Notes: generated by a model from the letters alone, not told the origin. DNA of 42,975 nt from Phycisphaerae bacterium (GCA_018007255.1 JAGOQT010000002.1:1-42975); one strand, 5' to 3'. Positions 7,888 through 16,367 are shown, counted from the first letter of the stretch. A program made the numbers and translations.

Positions 7888-7943
7888 CGCCGGCCCAGGC
7901 AATCAGGAGCAGGCAGTTCCCGCATCCAGCGGGCGGCAGGCCC

Positions 7944-9899
7944 TCACTGGGCCCGGAACTCATAGGCGCGGTAGAGCAGGTCCAGCTCGGCCGTCTTGGC
8001 GGCCAGGTCCTGTTCGAGCTGGGCCAGGCGGGGGGGGACCCTGTATACGTCGGGGTCGCCGAACCGCTCCTTCAGCTCGGCGATCTCCTGCTCCAGGTCC
8101 ATGATCTGCCCCTCGATCTGGTCCACGGAGTACCGGTTGAATCGCTTCAGTTCCTCCGGGGCCTTCCTGCGGGGCCGGTCCTGGGCTGCTGCGGGTCTGC
8201 GTTTCCTGGGCGAGGAGGCGGAGGAGTCCTGGGACGCCGCCTCCTGCTGGCGCCGGTGCTCGACCTGCGCGGCATAGGTGGAGTACACGGGCCTGCCGGA
8301 CACGAACTCGATCCTGCCCAGGGCACGTCTGCCGTGGGGGTCTGCGCCGAGCACGAGCAGGGTGTCCGCGACCTCGTCCAGGAAGTACCGATCGTGGCTG
8401 ACCACCACGACCGCGCCTGCGAAGCCGTCCAGGGCCTCCTCGAGCCTCTCGGAGCTTGGGATATCCAAGTGGTTGGTCGGCTCATCCAGGACCAGCACAT
8501 CGGGGGCGCTCAGCACCAGACGACACAGCATCAGGCGGTTCCGCTGGCCCCCGCTCAGGTCGCCCGTCTTCTTGAACACGTCGTCCCCAGTCAACAGGAA
8601 GGCCCCCAGCTTGGACCGGGCCTGCTCGGGCGAGAGGGCAGGGTTGGCGGCCAGGGCCTCCTCGAGGACCGTGCGCTGCGAGTCCAGCACATCCCCATGC
8701 TGGTCCAGGAATCCCACGGTGTACCCGGGACCCACCCGGATCGAGCCGGACGTGGGAGTCCATCGGCCCAGGGCCAGCTTGAGCAGGGTGCTCTTGCCCG
8801 TTCCGTTGGGACCTGTGATGCCGAGGCGCTGGCCGGCCAGCAGGTCGAAGGTCAGGCCTTGGAACAGCACGAGGTCCCCGAAGGCCATGCCCAGGTCCTG
8901 ACAGCGAAGCACGAGATCCCCCTTGCGGCGGGCGTCCGTGAAGGAGAACTGGATCGTACGCTCCTCGGTCGGCTTGTCCAGGAAGTCCGGGTTCTCCTTG
9001 AGCAGGCGCCTGAGCCGGGTCTTTCGCCCCTTGGCCGTGCCCCGCATACCCTCCTGGTCCTTGTTGCGGGCGATGAAGTCCAGGGTCCGCTCCACCATCT
9101 CCGCTCGCCGGGTCTGCTCCCGCTGTTGGTGCAGGCGGACCGTCTCCTTGGTCTGGGTGTACGTGCTGTAGTTGCCGTTCCACACATAGGCCTTCCGGTC
9201 CTGGACCTCGATGATCCTGCAGGCGATCCGGTCCAACAGGTACCGGTCGTGGCTGATGACCACAGCAGCCCCGCCGTACCCCGCCAGGAACTGCTCAAGC
9301 CACTCCGTGGCCTCCAGGTCCAGGTGGTTGGTCGGCTCGTCCAGCAGCAGGAGATCCGACTCCACCATCAGCACCTTGGCCAGGCCCAGGCGGGAGAGCT
9401 GGCCCCCGCTCAGGGCCGAGGTCTTGACCTGGTAGAGGGCCGGGTCAAAACCGAGCGCGGCCAGTGTGCTCCGGATGCGGGTCTCGATCCGGTACCCCCC
9501 GGCCAGGTCAAAGGCATGGACCAGCCGGTCGTACTCCTTCATCGCCGCGGCCAGGGCCTCGCCCTGCAGCTCCGCCAGGGCCTGCCCAGCCTGGTCGATC
9601 TTCTGCTGGGTGCGGAGCAGCGACTCCAGGCCCGCGTGCATCTCCTGCCAGACCGTGAGGGTCCCGTCGAACGCGGCCTCCTGAGGCAGGTAGGCCAGGC
9701 GGAGGCCCTTGGCCTTGATCACCTCGCCCCGGTCCGGCGCAACCTCCCCCAGGATCAGCTTGAGGATGGTGCTCTTGCCCGAACCATTGGCTCCCACCAT
9801 GCCGACCTTCTCGCCGGCATGGAACTGCAGGTGCAACCCCTCCAGGACCACGTCGGCGCCGAAGGCCTTGTGGAGGTCGCGCATAGTCACGATGGCCAT
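7944..9899 (-). CDS. ABC-F family ATP-binding cassette ATPase (Uup/EttA type)
   Basis: A 651-aa soluble protein with two ABC ATPase domains and no membrane segments. ABC-F proteins act on ribosomes, resolving stalled or structured states; some give antibiotic resistance. Domain 1 has Walker A GANGSGKST, signature LSGGQLSRL and Walker B LLLLDEPTNHLD followed by SHDRYLLD. An Arg/Lys-rich P-site linker follows (about residues 240-320). Domain 2 has GPNGTGKST, LSGGQRNRL, VLVLDEPTNHLD and SHDRYFLD. The C-terminus (about 540-651) is charged, with a predicted coiled coil as in Uup. ATG at 9899 has AGGG upstream. It diverges from the prenyltransferase gene with only 52 bp between. The subfamily is not certain. 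Confidence 0.93.
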   Translation of the reverse strand: MAIVTMRDLHKAFGADVVLEGLHLQFHAGEKVGMVGANGSGKSTILKLILGEVAPDRGEVIKAKGLRLAYLPQEAAFDGTLTVWQEMHAGLESLLRTQQKIDQAGQALAELQGEALAAAMKEYDRLVHAFDLAGGYRIETRIRSTLAALGFDPALYQVKTSALSGGQLSRLGLAKVLMVESDLLLLDEPTNHLDLEATEWLEQFLAGYGGAAVVISHDRYLLDRIACRIIEVQDRKAYVWNGNYSTYTQTKETVRLHQQREQTRRAEMVERTLDFIARNKDQEGMRGTAKGRKTRLRRLLKENPDFLDKPTEERTIQFSFTDARRKGDLVLRCQDLGMAFGDLVLFQGLTFDLLAGQRLGITGPNGTGKSTLLKLALGRWTPTSGSIRVGPGYTVGFLDQHGDVLDSQRTVLEEALAANPALSPEQARSKLGAFLLTGDDVFKKTGDLSGGQRNRLMLCRLVLSAPDVLVLDEPTNHLDIPSSERLEEALDGFAGAVVVVSHDRYFLDEVADTLLVLGADPHGRRALGRIEFVSGRPVYSTYAAQVEHRRQQEAASQDSSASSPRKRRPAAAQDRPRRKAPEELKRFNRYSVDQIEGQIMDLEQEIAELKERFGDPDVYRVPPRLAQLEQDLAAKTAELDLLYRAYEFRAQ

Positions 9900-9934
9900 A
9901 GGGACCCTATCCTATACAGCATGGACGTGGAGCA

Positions 9935-9943
9935 TGGTACACT
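9935..9943 (+). promoter_or_regulatory. Candidate extended -10 element of the prenyltransferase gene
   Basis: TGG followed by TACACT (9938-9943) matches an extended -10 (TGnTAnnnT). The ATG follows only 8 bp later, so the transcript would be almost leaderless, in keeping with the missing ribosome-binding site. No convincing -35 is seen. Confidence 0.4.
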
Positions 9944-9951
9944 ACGGGGCC

Positions 9952-10911
9952 ATGGATGCCAACAGACCGAGGGAAGGGGGGCCGGTCCGCCCCCCCCGTG
10001 GATGGAGCGTATACTGGCTGGCCACCAGGCCCGCGTTCCTCACGGCCAGCGCAGCGCCTGTGCTCGTGGGCTCTTGCGCGGCCCTGGCGAGCGGAGCGGC
10101 CTTCCACTGGCCCCTGTTCCTCCTGGCCCTGGTGGGCATCATGGCCTTGCACGCAGGGGCCAACGCAGTCAACGACTACTGCGACCACCTGTCCGGCAAC
10201 GACTGGGTCAACACCAACCCGACGCCCTTCTCCGGAGGCCGGCGGTTCATCCAGCAGGGCCTGCTCACGCCCCGCGCCACACTGGCGACCGGCCTGGCGT
10301 TTCTAGGGGTCGGGGCGGCTGCGGGCCTGGTCATCCTGGCCATGACTCGGAGCCTGTTCATCCTGGGCATCGGCCTGGCCGGCATCTTGGGCGCCCTCTT
10401 CTACACGGCCAAGCCCGTGCAACTGGCCTATCGGGGCATCGGCGAGGTGGTGATCGCCCTGCTCTTCGGGCTGCTCCCCGTGTACGGCAGCTACATGCTC
10501 CAGACCCGGCGCATCGACGCCGTGCCGCTCGGGCCCGCCCTGATCGTCAGCGCACTGATCTTCCTGGTGATCTTCGTCAACGAGTTTCCGGACCGCAGGG
10601 CGGACGCCCAAGTGGGCAGGCGGACGCTCGTGGTCCGCCTGGGTGTGCCCCGGTGCGCGCGGCTCTACAGGCTGGCCCTGGTGTGCACCTACGCGGTCGC
10701 CACGGGTATGCTCGTCCAGCAGGCGACCTCTTGGGCAGGGGTCTTGTATCTCCTGACCGTACCCCTGGCGGTCCCGGCTTGGCGAGCGGCCAACACGCGG
10801 GCCCTGGAGGCCCCTGGGCAATGGAGGGCCAATCAACTCACGATCGTGCTGCACACCGTGGGCAGCCTGGCCCTGGCCCTGGGCCTGACGCTACGCTGGG
10901 CCTGGGCATGA
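9952..10911 (+). CDS. UbiA-family prenyltransferase, MenA-like
   Basis: A 319-aa integral membrane protein with about eight to nine hydrophobic segments. UbiA enzymes transfer a polyprenyl chain to an aromatic acceptor. The first Asp-rich motif NDYCDHLSGND (about residues 80-90) and the second NEFPDRRADAQVG (about 210) bind Mg-prenyl diphosphate. The general look (PFSGGRRFIQQGL, LAYRGIGEVVIALLFG) fits 1,4-dihydroxy-2-naphthoate octaprenyltransferase of menaquinone synthesis, as expected in an anaerobe, but no other men gene is near. ATG at 9952 was chosen by the Met-Asp-Ala start; ATG at 9934 is in frame but overlaps a likely -10. There is no clear ribosome-binding site. Confidence 0.88.
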   Translation: MDANRPREGGPVRPPRGWSVYWLATRPAFLTASAAPVLVGSCAALASGAAFHWPLFLLALVGIMALHAGANAVNDYCDHLSGNDWVNTNPTPFSGGRRFIQQGLLTPRATLATGLAFLGVGAAAGLVILAMTRSLFILGIGLAGILGALFYTAKPVQLAYRGIGEVVIALLFGLLPVYGSYMLQTRRIDAVPLGPALIVSALIFLVIFVNEFPDRRADAQVGRRTLVVRLGVPRCARLYRLALVCTYAVATGMLVQQATSWAGVLYLLTVPLAVPAWRAANTRALEAPGQWRANQLTIVLHTVGSLALALGLTLRWAWA

Positions 10912-10917
10912 CCGGGA

Positions 10918-11061
10918 TCAAGTGGAGTGGCACGCGGACGACAGCAGACGGAGGGTCTCCATCTTGCTCTCCCACTTATGGGTGTCGGGCCCCAGCGAAC
11001 CCTGCTGTCCAGCGGCCCACGCCTGGCAGAACCACTTGAACATCATCCGTAACGCGCCCAT
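10918..11061 (-). CDS. Possible small protein, 47 aa
   Basis: An ORF MGALRMMFKWFCQAW...SACHST begins with ATG at 11061 and has AGGGGG about 8 bp upstream. The C-terminal half (HKWESKMETLRLLSSAC) looks protein-like, with lysines and a helical pattern uncommon in chance frames of this GC content. The same frame is open further upstream, but that part does not look coding. No family is recognised. Confidence 0.35.
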   Translation of the reverse strand: MGALRMMFKWFCQAWAAGQQGSLGPDTHKWESKMETLRLLSSACHST

Positions 11062-11324
11062 GGTACGACCCCCTACACTCGGCCATCCGCCGTGTCCCAG
11101 CCGCCCAACCCGGCGACCTGTGCTCCTCCATCCCCAATAGGCCGCTACCGCCCAAATGGTCACAGGCAAGTCTGCGGTCCGGTCCGTGCACCCCAGCCCG
11201 GCCGGGTGATCGGCGAAGGGACACTGCGGGCGCGGGGTCTGCGAGCGAGCGAAACCGCCCACTGCGAATGAGGGCGTGGGGACCAGCGACAAGGGCAGGG
11301 GCTTGGCCCACAAGGGTCTGGAAC
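11062..11324. other. Intergenic region upstream of tRNA-Val
   Basis: This region lies between the end of the prenyltransferase area and tRNA-Val. I see no gene, strong promoter or terminator here apart from the possible 47-aa ORF just to the left. Confidence 0.4.
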
Positions 11325-11398
11325 TGGGCGATATAGGATTCGAACCTATGACCTCACGGGTGTGATCCGTGCGCTCTAACCAGCTGAGCTAATCGCCC
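11325..11398 (-). tRNA. tRNA-Val (anticodon CAC)
   Basis: On the minus strand the acceptor GGGCGAT pairs with ATCGCCC, the D arm reads GCTCAGCTGGTTAGAGC, and the anticodon stem CACGG/CCGTG encloses loop ATCACAC with anticodon CAC (codon GTG). The T arm is TAGGTTCGAATCCTA and the discriminator is A. CCA is not encoded. Promoter at 11410-11438. Confidence 0.95.
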
Positions 11399-11409
11399 AA
11401 ACGGGTGCT

Positions 11410-11438
11410 ATTAGACCCTCTGGCCGTGTGCCTGTCAA
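11410..11438 (-). promoter_or_regulatory. Promoter of tRNA-Val
   Basis: Minus-strand TTGACA (11438-11433), a 17-bp spacer and TCTAAT (11415-11410). The -10 ends 11 bp before the mature tRNA 5' end. Confidence 0.65.
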
Positions 11439-11522
11439 GCGGATCCCTGGCCCCCCCATGCCTGATGCCTGCGATCCACTGGTCTTCGGGCCTGCCCTGT
11501 CCTTGCGTGGGCCGGCTACAGG

Positions 11523-11551
11523 TTGACACGATGCCGGACCCCGGGGACAAT
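11523..11551 (+). promoter_or_regulatory. Promoter of coaX
   Basis: TTGACA (11523-11528), a 17-bp spacer and GACAAT (11546-11551). This gives a leader of about 60 nt before the coaX ATG. It diverges from the tRNA-Val promoter. Confidence 0.6.
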
Positions 11552-11618
11552 GCGTCTCAGGAATCCGGCGGGCCATGCCCTGCCGTTCACACCACGTAAG
11601 GGCCCAGAGACAGGACGG

Positions 11619-12413
11619 ATGAACATCGTCGCCATTGACATCGGCAATACCAAGATCGCCGTGGGTCTGTTTCTCGACGGCCAGGAGCAGTTCATCCGGT
11701 CCGTGCCCGGGGAGGAGGAAGAACCGCTCCGTACCCTCCTGAAGGACGCGTGGGCCCAGGTCCCTGTGGCCAAGCCGCCCAAGGAGGGCAGGCACGACGG
11801 GACGATCGTGCTCAGCAGCGTCAAGCCGGTCTGGACCCGGCTGGTGCAGCAGATTGCCGAACAAGACCTGGGCGAGAAGGTCAAGGTCCTGGGCAAGGAC
11901 GTGCCCCTGCCCATGCCGGTGTGGACGGACGAGCCGGCCAAGGTGGGGACGGACCGCGTGGTCTCCGCAGCCGCGGCCTATGCCGTGGTGGAGAATGCGG
12001 TGGTGGTCGCCGACTTCGGCACAGCGGTGACCATCGACCTGGTCGATGCCCACGGTGTCTTCCAGGGCGGCGCGATCTTCCCCGGCTTCGACCTGTCGGC
12101 CCTCACGCTCCACGAGAACACGGCCCTGCTCCCCAAGGTGAAGGTCACCCGGCCCACCGAGCCCCTGGGCAAGAACACGGCGGACGCCATCAACTGTGGG
12201 CTGTACTACTCGGCGATCGGGGCCTTGGAGGAGATCGTCCGGCGGTACGCCGAGAAGATCGGCACCTGGCCCCAGGTGATCCTGACAGGCTCCACAGGTG
12301 AGCTGATCCGCGAGGACTGTCCTTTTGTGGACAACTACGTGCCCAACCTGGTGGTCAAGGGGATCGTGCTGGCCTACATGAACGCCATCGGGGACCAGGA
12401 CCCGGGCGCCTAG
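11619..12413 (+). CDS. coaX: Type III pantothenate kinase
   Basis: A 264-aa ASKHA-fold kinase that phosphorylates pantothenate in the first step of coenzyme A synthesis. The phosphate-1 motif IDIGNTKIAVG is at the start, the pantothenate-binding region GTDRVVSAAAAY near residue 108, the phosphate-2 motif VADFGTAVTIDLVD near 123, and GGAIFPGFDLS near 145. ATG at 11619 places the DIGNTK motif at the normal distance from the N-terminus. It is followed after 3 bp by a MnmE-like GTPase gene, so the two are co-transcribed. Confidence 0.92.
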   Translation: MNIVAIDIGNTKIAVGLFLDGQEQFIRSVPGEEEEPLRTLLKDAWAQVPVAKPPKEGRHDGTIVLSSVKPVWTRLVQQIAEQDLGEKVKVLGKDVPLPMPVWTDEPAKVGTDRVVSAAAAYAVVENAVVVADFGTAVTIDLVDAHGVFQGGAIFPGFDLSALTLHENTALLPKVKVTRPTEPLGKNTADAINCGLYYSAIGALEEIVRRYAEKIGTWPQVILTGSTGELIREDCPFVDNYVPNLVVKGIVLAYMNAIGDQDPGA

Positions 12414-12416
12414 CGC

Positions 12417-13595
12417 ATGGCAACCAGGGCGGCTGCGATGACCGGCAAGGGCACGGGCGCGATCGCCACCGTGCAGGTCCTGGGCGACCAGGCCGCCCAG
12501 ATCCTGTCCCGCATCTTCAGGCCTGCAGGCCCCAGCCCTGGGGCCTGGACACCAGGCCAGATCGCCCTGGGCGAGGTCATGGACGGCCAGCAGGTCCTGG
12601 ATCAGGTCGTGCTGGGGTGCGAGGGCCGCAACCTCTTCGCCCTGCACTGCCACGGCAACCCGCTCATCGTGGAGTCCGTGATGGCCCTGCTGGCCCGGAA
12701 CGGGGCCCAGTTGGTGCAGCCAGAGGCCTTGTGGGCGGAGGTCCTCTGCTCCAGGGGGGCCACGACCCTGGAGGTGGAGGCACACCTTGCCCAGTCCAAG
12801 GCCAGGACCCTGCACGGGGTCCGGCTCATTGCGAATCAACTGCGGACCGGCCTGGTACCCATGGTCAGGAGTTGGCTGGAAAGGCCGGCGCAAGAGGTCC
12901 GAGACCAGGCCCGAGTGCTCCTGGCCGGGAGCACGCCCGCGAGATGGGTCGTGGAGGGCTGCACTGTGGCGATCGTGGGCCCACCCAACACGGGCAAGAG
13001 CACACTGCTCAATGCAATGGCCCGACAGGCCAAGGCCCTCGTGTCGGACGTGCAGGGAACGACCCGCGACCCGGTGCGGGCCCAGTACTGCACCGGCCCC
13101 CTGTATCTGGAACTGATCGACACCGCCGGGCTGACCCCGGACCCGGCCAGCGAGGTGGACCGGGCAGCCCAAGACCAGGCCTTCCTGGCACTGGAGGCAG
13201 CCGATCTGGTCTTGTTGGTCCTGGACGCCGGCCAACCCGCGGACCAGGTCTCCGCCCTGCCCCTGGACCTGCTGGCCAGGAGGCCCTTGCTGACCGTGAT
13301 CAACAAGTCCGACCTGCCGATCCGCCTGACCTCCGAGGACCTGCCCCCTCCCTTGACCTCGCCCGTATGGATCAGCGCCCGATACTGGACGGATCTCGGG
13401 GCGCTCGATCAGGCCATACTCCAGTGCTCCGGTGTGGCGGGTCTGGGCCCGGACACCCCGGTCGTGTTCACGGCCAGACAACACTGCCTCGTGGAGGAGC
13501 TCGTGCATGGAGACCCGTGTCCGGACCCCCTCCCCATCGTCCGCCAGCTCTTGTACGGTCCCCTGACGCCCGAGGCCGCAGGGGCCCCGGCTTGA
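12417..13595 (+). CDS. MnmE/TrmE-like GTPase lacking the C-terminal cysteine motif
   Basis: A 392-aa protein with MnmE architecture: an N-terminal folate-domain-like part (GAIATVQVLGD, about residues 14-24; FALHCHGNPLIVESVM, about 74-89), then a GTPase inserted in a helical domain. GTPase motifs are G1 GPPNTGKS (188-195), G2 TT (215-216), G3 DTAG (235-238), G4 NKSD (296-299) and G5 SA (320-321). MnmE installs the carboxymethylaminomethyl group at wobble U34 with MnmG and needs a C-terminal FCIGK cysteine. Here the protein ends in PLTPEAAGAPA, and it is about 60 residues shorter than usual. It may be a divergent paralogue with another role. It sits between coaX and hisS. Confidence 0.8.
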   Translation: MATRAAAMTGKGTGAIATVQVLGDQAAQILSRIFRPAGPSPGAWTPGQIALGEVMDGQQVLDQVVLGCEGRNLFALHCHGNPLIVESVMALLARNGAQLVQPEALWAEVLCSRGATTLEVEAHLAQSKARTLHGVRLIANQLRTGLVPMVRSWLERPAQEVRDQARVLLAGSTPARWVVEGCTVAIVGPPNTGKSTLLNAMARQAKALVSDVQGTTRDPVRAQYCTGPLYLELIDTAGLTPDPASEVDRAAQDQAFLALEAADLVLLVLDAGQPADQVSALPLDLLARRPLLTVINKSDLPIRLTSEDLPPPLTSPVWISARYWTDLGALDQAILQCSGVAGLGPDTPVVFTARQHCLVEELVHGDPCPDPLPIVRQLLYGPLTPEAAGAPA

Positions 13596-13620
13596 CCGGT
13601 GCACAGGGGTGCCGTATAGT
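13592..13620 (+). promoter_or_regulatory. Promoter of hisS
   Basis: TTGACC (13592-13597), a 17-bp spacer and TATAGT (13615-13620). The -35 overlaps the stop codon of the preceding GTPase gene. The hisS ATG is 12 bp after the -10, giving a leader of only about five or six nucleotides. Confidence 0.65.
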
Positions 13621-13632
13621 CGGACCCCAGAC

Positions 13633-14919
13633 ATGAAGATACCGCCGGTCAAAGGTACTCGAGACTTCTACCCGCCCCTCATGGCGGTGCGCAACTCCAT
13701 TACCGAAGGCTGGAAGGCGGTCTCCCGCAGAAACGGGTTTCAGGAGTACGACGGCCCCATCCTCGAGCACCTCCAGATGTACACAGTCAAGAGCGGCCAG
13801 GAGATCGTGGAACAGCTCTTCTCGCTGCAGGATCGAGGAGGCCGCGACCTGGCCCTCCGCCCGGAGATGACCCCTACCCTGGCCCGCATGGTCAGCCAGC
13901 AGATCCACGCCCTGCCCAGGCCGATCAAGTGGTTCTCCGTGCCCCGCCTGTGCAGGGCGGAACGGCCCCAGAAGGGCAGGCTCCGCGAGTTCTTCCAGTG
14001 GAACATCGACATCCTCGGGGTGGAAGACGTGGTGGCGGATGCGGAGATCCTCTTCTGCTCGCTGGACTACCTCCAGGAGGCGGGGCTCACGGCCCGCGAT
14101 GTGGTTGCGCGGATCTCCAGCCGCAAGATGCTGGCGGAAGTCCTCATGGCCTTGGGCGTGGCCGAGGACCGGCTGGACGCCCTGTACGTGGTCCTGGACA
14201 AGAAGAACAAGGTCCCCGCCGCGGCCTTTGACCAGATGTTGGCGGAACGGGTGCCGGAGGGGCCTGTGCAGGCCGCAGTGCAGCGGTTGATGGCCTCCCA
14301 GACCCTGGACGAGGTCGAGGCCATGGCCTCTTCCGACCGGGCCCGGCAGGCCGTGCAGGAGGTGCGGCAGTTGTTCGAGATCCTCTCGGCCATGGGCGTA
14401 GCGGACCTGTGCACGTTCGACATCGGGATCGTCAGGGGCCTGGCCTACTACACGGGCGTGGTCTTCGAGATCTTTGACCGGGCCAGTCAGCTCCGCGCAA
14501 TCGGCGGAGGGGGCCGGTACGACAACCTCCTGGCCCAAGTCGGGGGCCCGCAACTGACCGCCACCGGCCTGGGCATGGGAGACTGCGTGCTGGGGATCCT
14601 GCTGGAGGAGAAGGGCCTGCTCAAGGACCGCGTGGCCGCCCCGGGCCTGGACGCCTTCGTGGCCTGTGCGGACCCCCAGTACCTCCGCCAGACCCTTGCG
14701 ATCGTGGCCCAACTGCGGCGCAGGGGGGTCTGCGCGGGCTTCGCCTACAAGCCCGCGGGCCTGGGCAAGCAGCTCAAGGCCGCCTCGGACCAGAACGCCA
14801 GACGGTGCCTCATCGTCGGCGATGAGATCCGACAAGGCCTCCTGGCCGTGAAGGACCTGTCCACCGGCATCCAGGATCTGGTGCCTCTGGATCGCCTTCT
14901 CGCGGAGGGGATGCCCTAA
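13633..14919 (+). CDS. hisS: Histidine--tRNA ligase
   Basis: A 428-aa class II aminoacyl-tRNA synthetase that charges tRNA-His. It begins KIPPVKGTRDFYP. Motif 1 lies around residues 20-60; LALRPEMTPTLARMV and motif 2 CRAERPQKGRLREFFQ with NIDILG follow; the histidine-A/B motifs GLAYYTGVVFEIFD and AIGGGGRYDNLL are present; the anticodon-binding domain is from about 335 to the end. ATG at 13633 fits the family start. It has its own promoter with a very short leader. It ends exactly at the border of the structured intergenic element at 14920-15167. Confidence 0.95.
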   Translation: MKIPPVKGTRDFYPPLMAVRNSITEGWKAVSRRNGFQEYDGPILEHLQMYTVKSGQEIVEQLFSLQDRGGRDLALRPEMTPTLARMVSQQIHALPRPIKWFSVPRLCRAERPQKGRLREFFQWNIDILGVEDVVADAEILFCSLDYLQEAGLTARDVVARISSRKMLAEVLMALGVAEDRLDALYVVLDKKNKVPAAAFDQMLAERVPEGPVQAAVQRLMASQTLDEVEAMASSDRARQAVQEVRQLFEILSAMGVADLCTFDIGIVRGLAYYTGVVFEIFDRASQLRAIGGGGRYDNLLAQVGGPQLTATGLGMGDCVLGILLEEKGLLKDRVAAPGLDAFVACADPQYLRQTLAIVAQLRRRGVCAGFAYKPAGLGKQLKAASDQNARRCLIVGDEIRQGLLAVKDLSTGIQDLVPLDRLLAEGMP

Positions 14920-15167
14920 CCCGCATTTCTCACAAGCCTTCGGTTCTGAGCGGTCCTGTTGTCCGGCTGCTGCGTTCTCGGCCCCGTTTGTCCTCAGCGT
15001 ACCGCAACGGGTACGCCTCCGGGCAACCGGGACCTGCGGCCTTGCTTCCGGCCAACGGGCCGCGCTCAGAACAGTCTGTCGCCGATGCGCGGCCCTCCGG
15101 TCGGGCCCAGTCGGGTCCACAGCCTCCATTCTGCCTCGGCCGTCCGAAGCCTCGTGAGAGATGCGGG
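14920..15167. ncRNA. Candidate structured RNA filling the hisS/DUF362 intergenic region
   Basis: The 248 bp between two convergent stop codons fold as a nested whole. P1 pairs 14920-14943 with 15144-15167 (24 positions, 21 Watson-Crick, one wobble). P2 pairs 14943-14952 with 15063-15072 (10 of 10). P3 pairs 14979-14988 with 15054-15062 with one bulge. Inside P3 are three hairpins: 14997-15016 (7-bp stem), 15019-15030 (CCGG-GCAA-CCGG) and 15038-15053 (GGCC stem). A side arm holds 15081-15085/15136-15140 and 15091-15095/15103-15107. The strand cannot be decided, because each orientation gains one G-U pair in P1. It does not match RNase P, tmRNA or SRP RNA signatures that I know. A bidirectional terminator is the plain alternative. 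Confidence 0.5.
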
Positions 15168-16361
15168 CTACCTCTCCTGTTCCGGCGGCTTGCCTGTGAG
15201 GGCGGCGAGGATCTCGGTGCCCACCGGAGGACAGCCCGGCACAAACGGGCCTTTGCCCCTGTGCCTGGCCGTGCAGTTGCCGATGCAGAGCGTCCCTTCG
15301 GGAAGTTCGGTGTGGCCGCTCCCGATGGCGATGGACAGGGGACCCTCCGCAGGGAAGTAGTCGAAGAGCCGGTCGTGGTAGCGACTGAGGAACAGGAGCA
15401 GCGTGGACTGGCACGCGCTGCAGGAGTTGTTGTCCAACACCCGGACGTTGGGGAACTCGATCTGCAGGTTGCGGGGAGGCGGCGCAAACGGCACGGTCCA
15501 CTGGGCCCAGTGGCCGGGCGTCACGCCCAGGCGATCCAGGTCGATCACGCCGTACCCCCGCTGGGCCCCGATCCGCAGGTGGGGGACCTCCTCCGCGCGC
15601 AACCCCATCAGCCTGCAGGCCACGGCATCCGCGGCAAAGGCATCCGGACTCACGACCACCGCGTCCACGGGCTTGGCCTGCCCCGCTCCCGGACCCAACC
15701 CCTCCATGCCCACGGTCCCGTCCACAATGGCCAAGTCCGGCCGCAGGATCGAGGACATGTCTGCGATCGCCACGTCCAGGGACTTCTGGTCGCTCCCCTC
15801 CATGGGAGGGAGCATGTGGAGCGCAACCTTGCTCCTGCGCCACAGACAGCCCTTCATGTTCTTGACCGCGAGGGTCACGCCCGTGTGCATGTGCGTCTTC
15901 ATCACCGGGATCGAGACGATCAAGTCGTACTCGAGGACCTCCGGGCAGAGCGTCAGGGAGTGGAGCACCTGTCCAGCCGGAACGGGCCTCTCCACGGCCT
16001 CACGGCGGTCCATGTCGATGCAAGGGCAGCTGCGCCCCCGCGCGACCGCAGCCATGCCCGTGGCCTCTATGGCCTCCTCCAGGCGCACGCCTGCGATGGG
16101 GCTCTCGCCCAGGGCCACCTCCGCACCCGCCTCCCTGAACGCGTCGATCGCCGCGGCAACGACCTCCGGATGCGTCGTGACTCCGGATCCGGGCCTGGCC
16201 ACTCGGCCCACATTGGGCTTCAAGAGCACGCGCAGGCCGCGAACGGCGGACAGGTCGATGGGGGCCAGGGCCTGCCGTGTGTTCGCGTACGGACCGGCCC
16301 CATGGGCGACGTGCACCGGCCGTTCTGTAGTCGAACAGAGGAACGGGTTGGGGGTCATCAT
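15168..16361 (-). CDS. DUF362 domain protein with C-terminal cysteine clusters
   Basis: A 397-aa protein. The first 270 residues match the DUF362 pattern: LLKPNVGR near residue 45, THPEVVAAAIDAFREAGA near 65, SIPVMKTHMHTGVTLAVKNMKG near 155, then IVDGTVGMEG and VVSPDAFAADAVA. The C-terminal part has NSCSACQS and CIGNCTARHRGKGPFVPGC, clusters that could bind a metal or iron-sulfur centre. The function of DUF362 proteins is unknown; many accompany iron-sulfur domains. ATG at 16361 (MMTPNP) follows a promoter -10 by only 6 bp, so the message is probably leaderless; an upstream in-frame TTG at 16397 is part of the -35 and is rejected as start. Confidence 0.85.
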   Translation of the reverse strand: MMTPNPFLCSTTERPVHVAHGAGPYANTRQALAPIDLSAVRGLRVLLKPNVGRVARPGSGVTTHPEVVAAAIDAFREAGAEVALGESPIAGVRLEEAIEATGMAAVARGRSCPCIDMDRREAVERPVPAGQVLHSLTLCPEVLEYDLIVSIPVMKTHMHTGVTLAVKNMKGCLWRRSKVALHMLPPMEGSDQKSLDVAIADMSSILRPDLAIVDGTVGMEGLGPGAGQAKPVDAVVVSPDAFAADAVACRLMGLRAEEVPHLRIGAQRGYGVIDLDRLGVTPGHWAQWTVPFAPPPRNLQIEFPNVRVLDNNSCSACQSTLLLFLSRYHDRLFDYFPAEGPLSIAIGSGHTELPEGTLCIGNCTARHRGKGPFVPGCPPVGTEILAALTGKPPEQER

Positions 16362-16367
16362 ACGGAC

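Noticed and set aside
11376-13652. Very long minus-strand open frame opposite coaX and the MnmE-like gene
   Set aside because: It is the antisense of recognised genes. Long open antisense frames are expected at this GC content, and its translation has no family features and an abnormal Gly/Arg/His/Gln-rich composition.
14920-15167. Identification of the structured element as RNase P RNA, tmRNA or SRP RNA
   Set aside because: The conserved GAGGAAAGTCC and tRNA-like or SRP tetraloop signatures I know are not present on either strand, so it is left as an unknown structured element.
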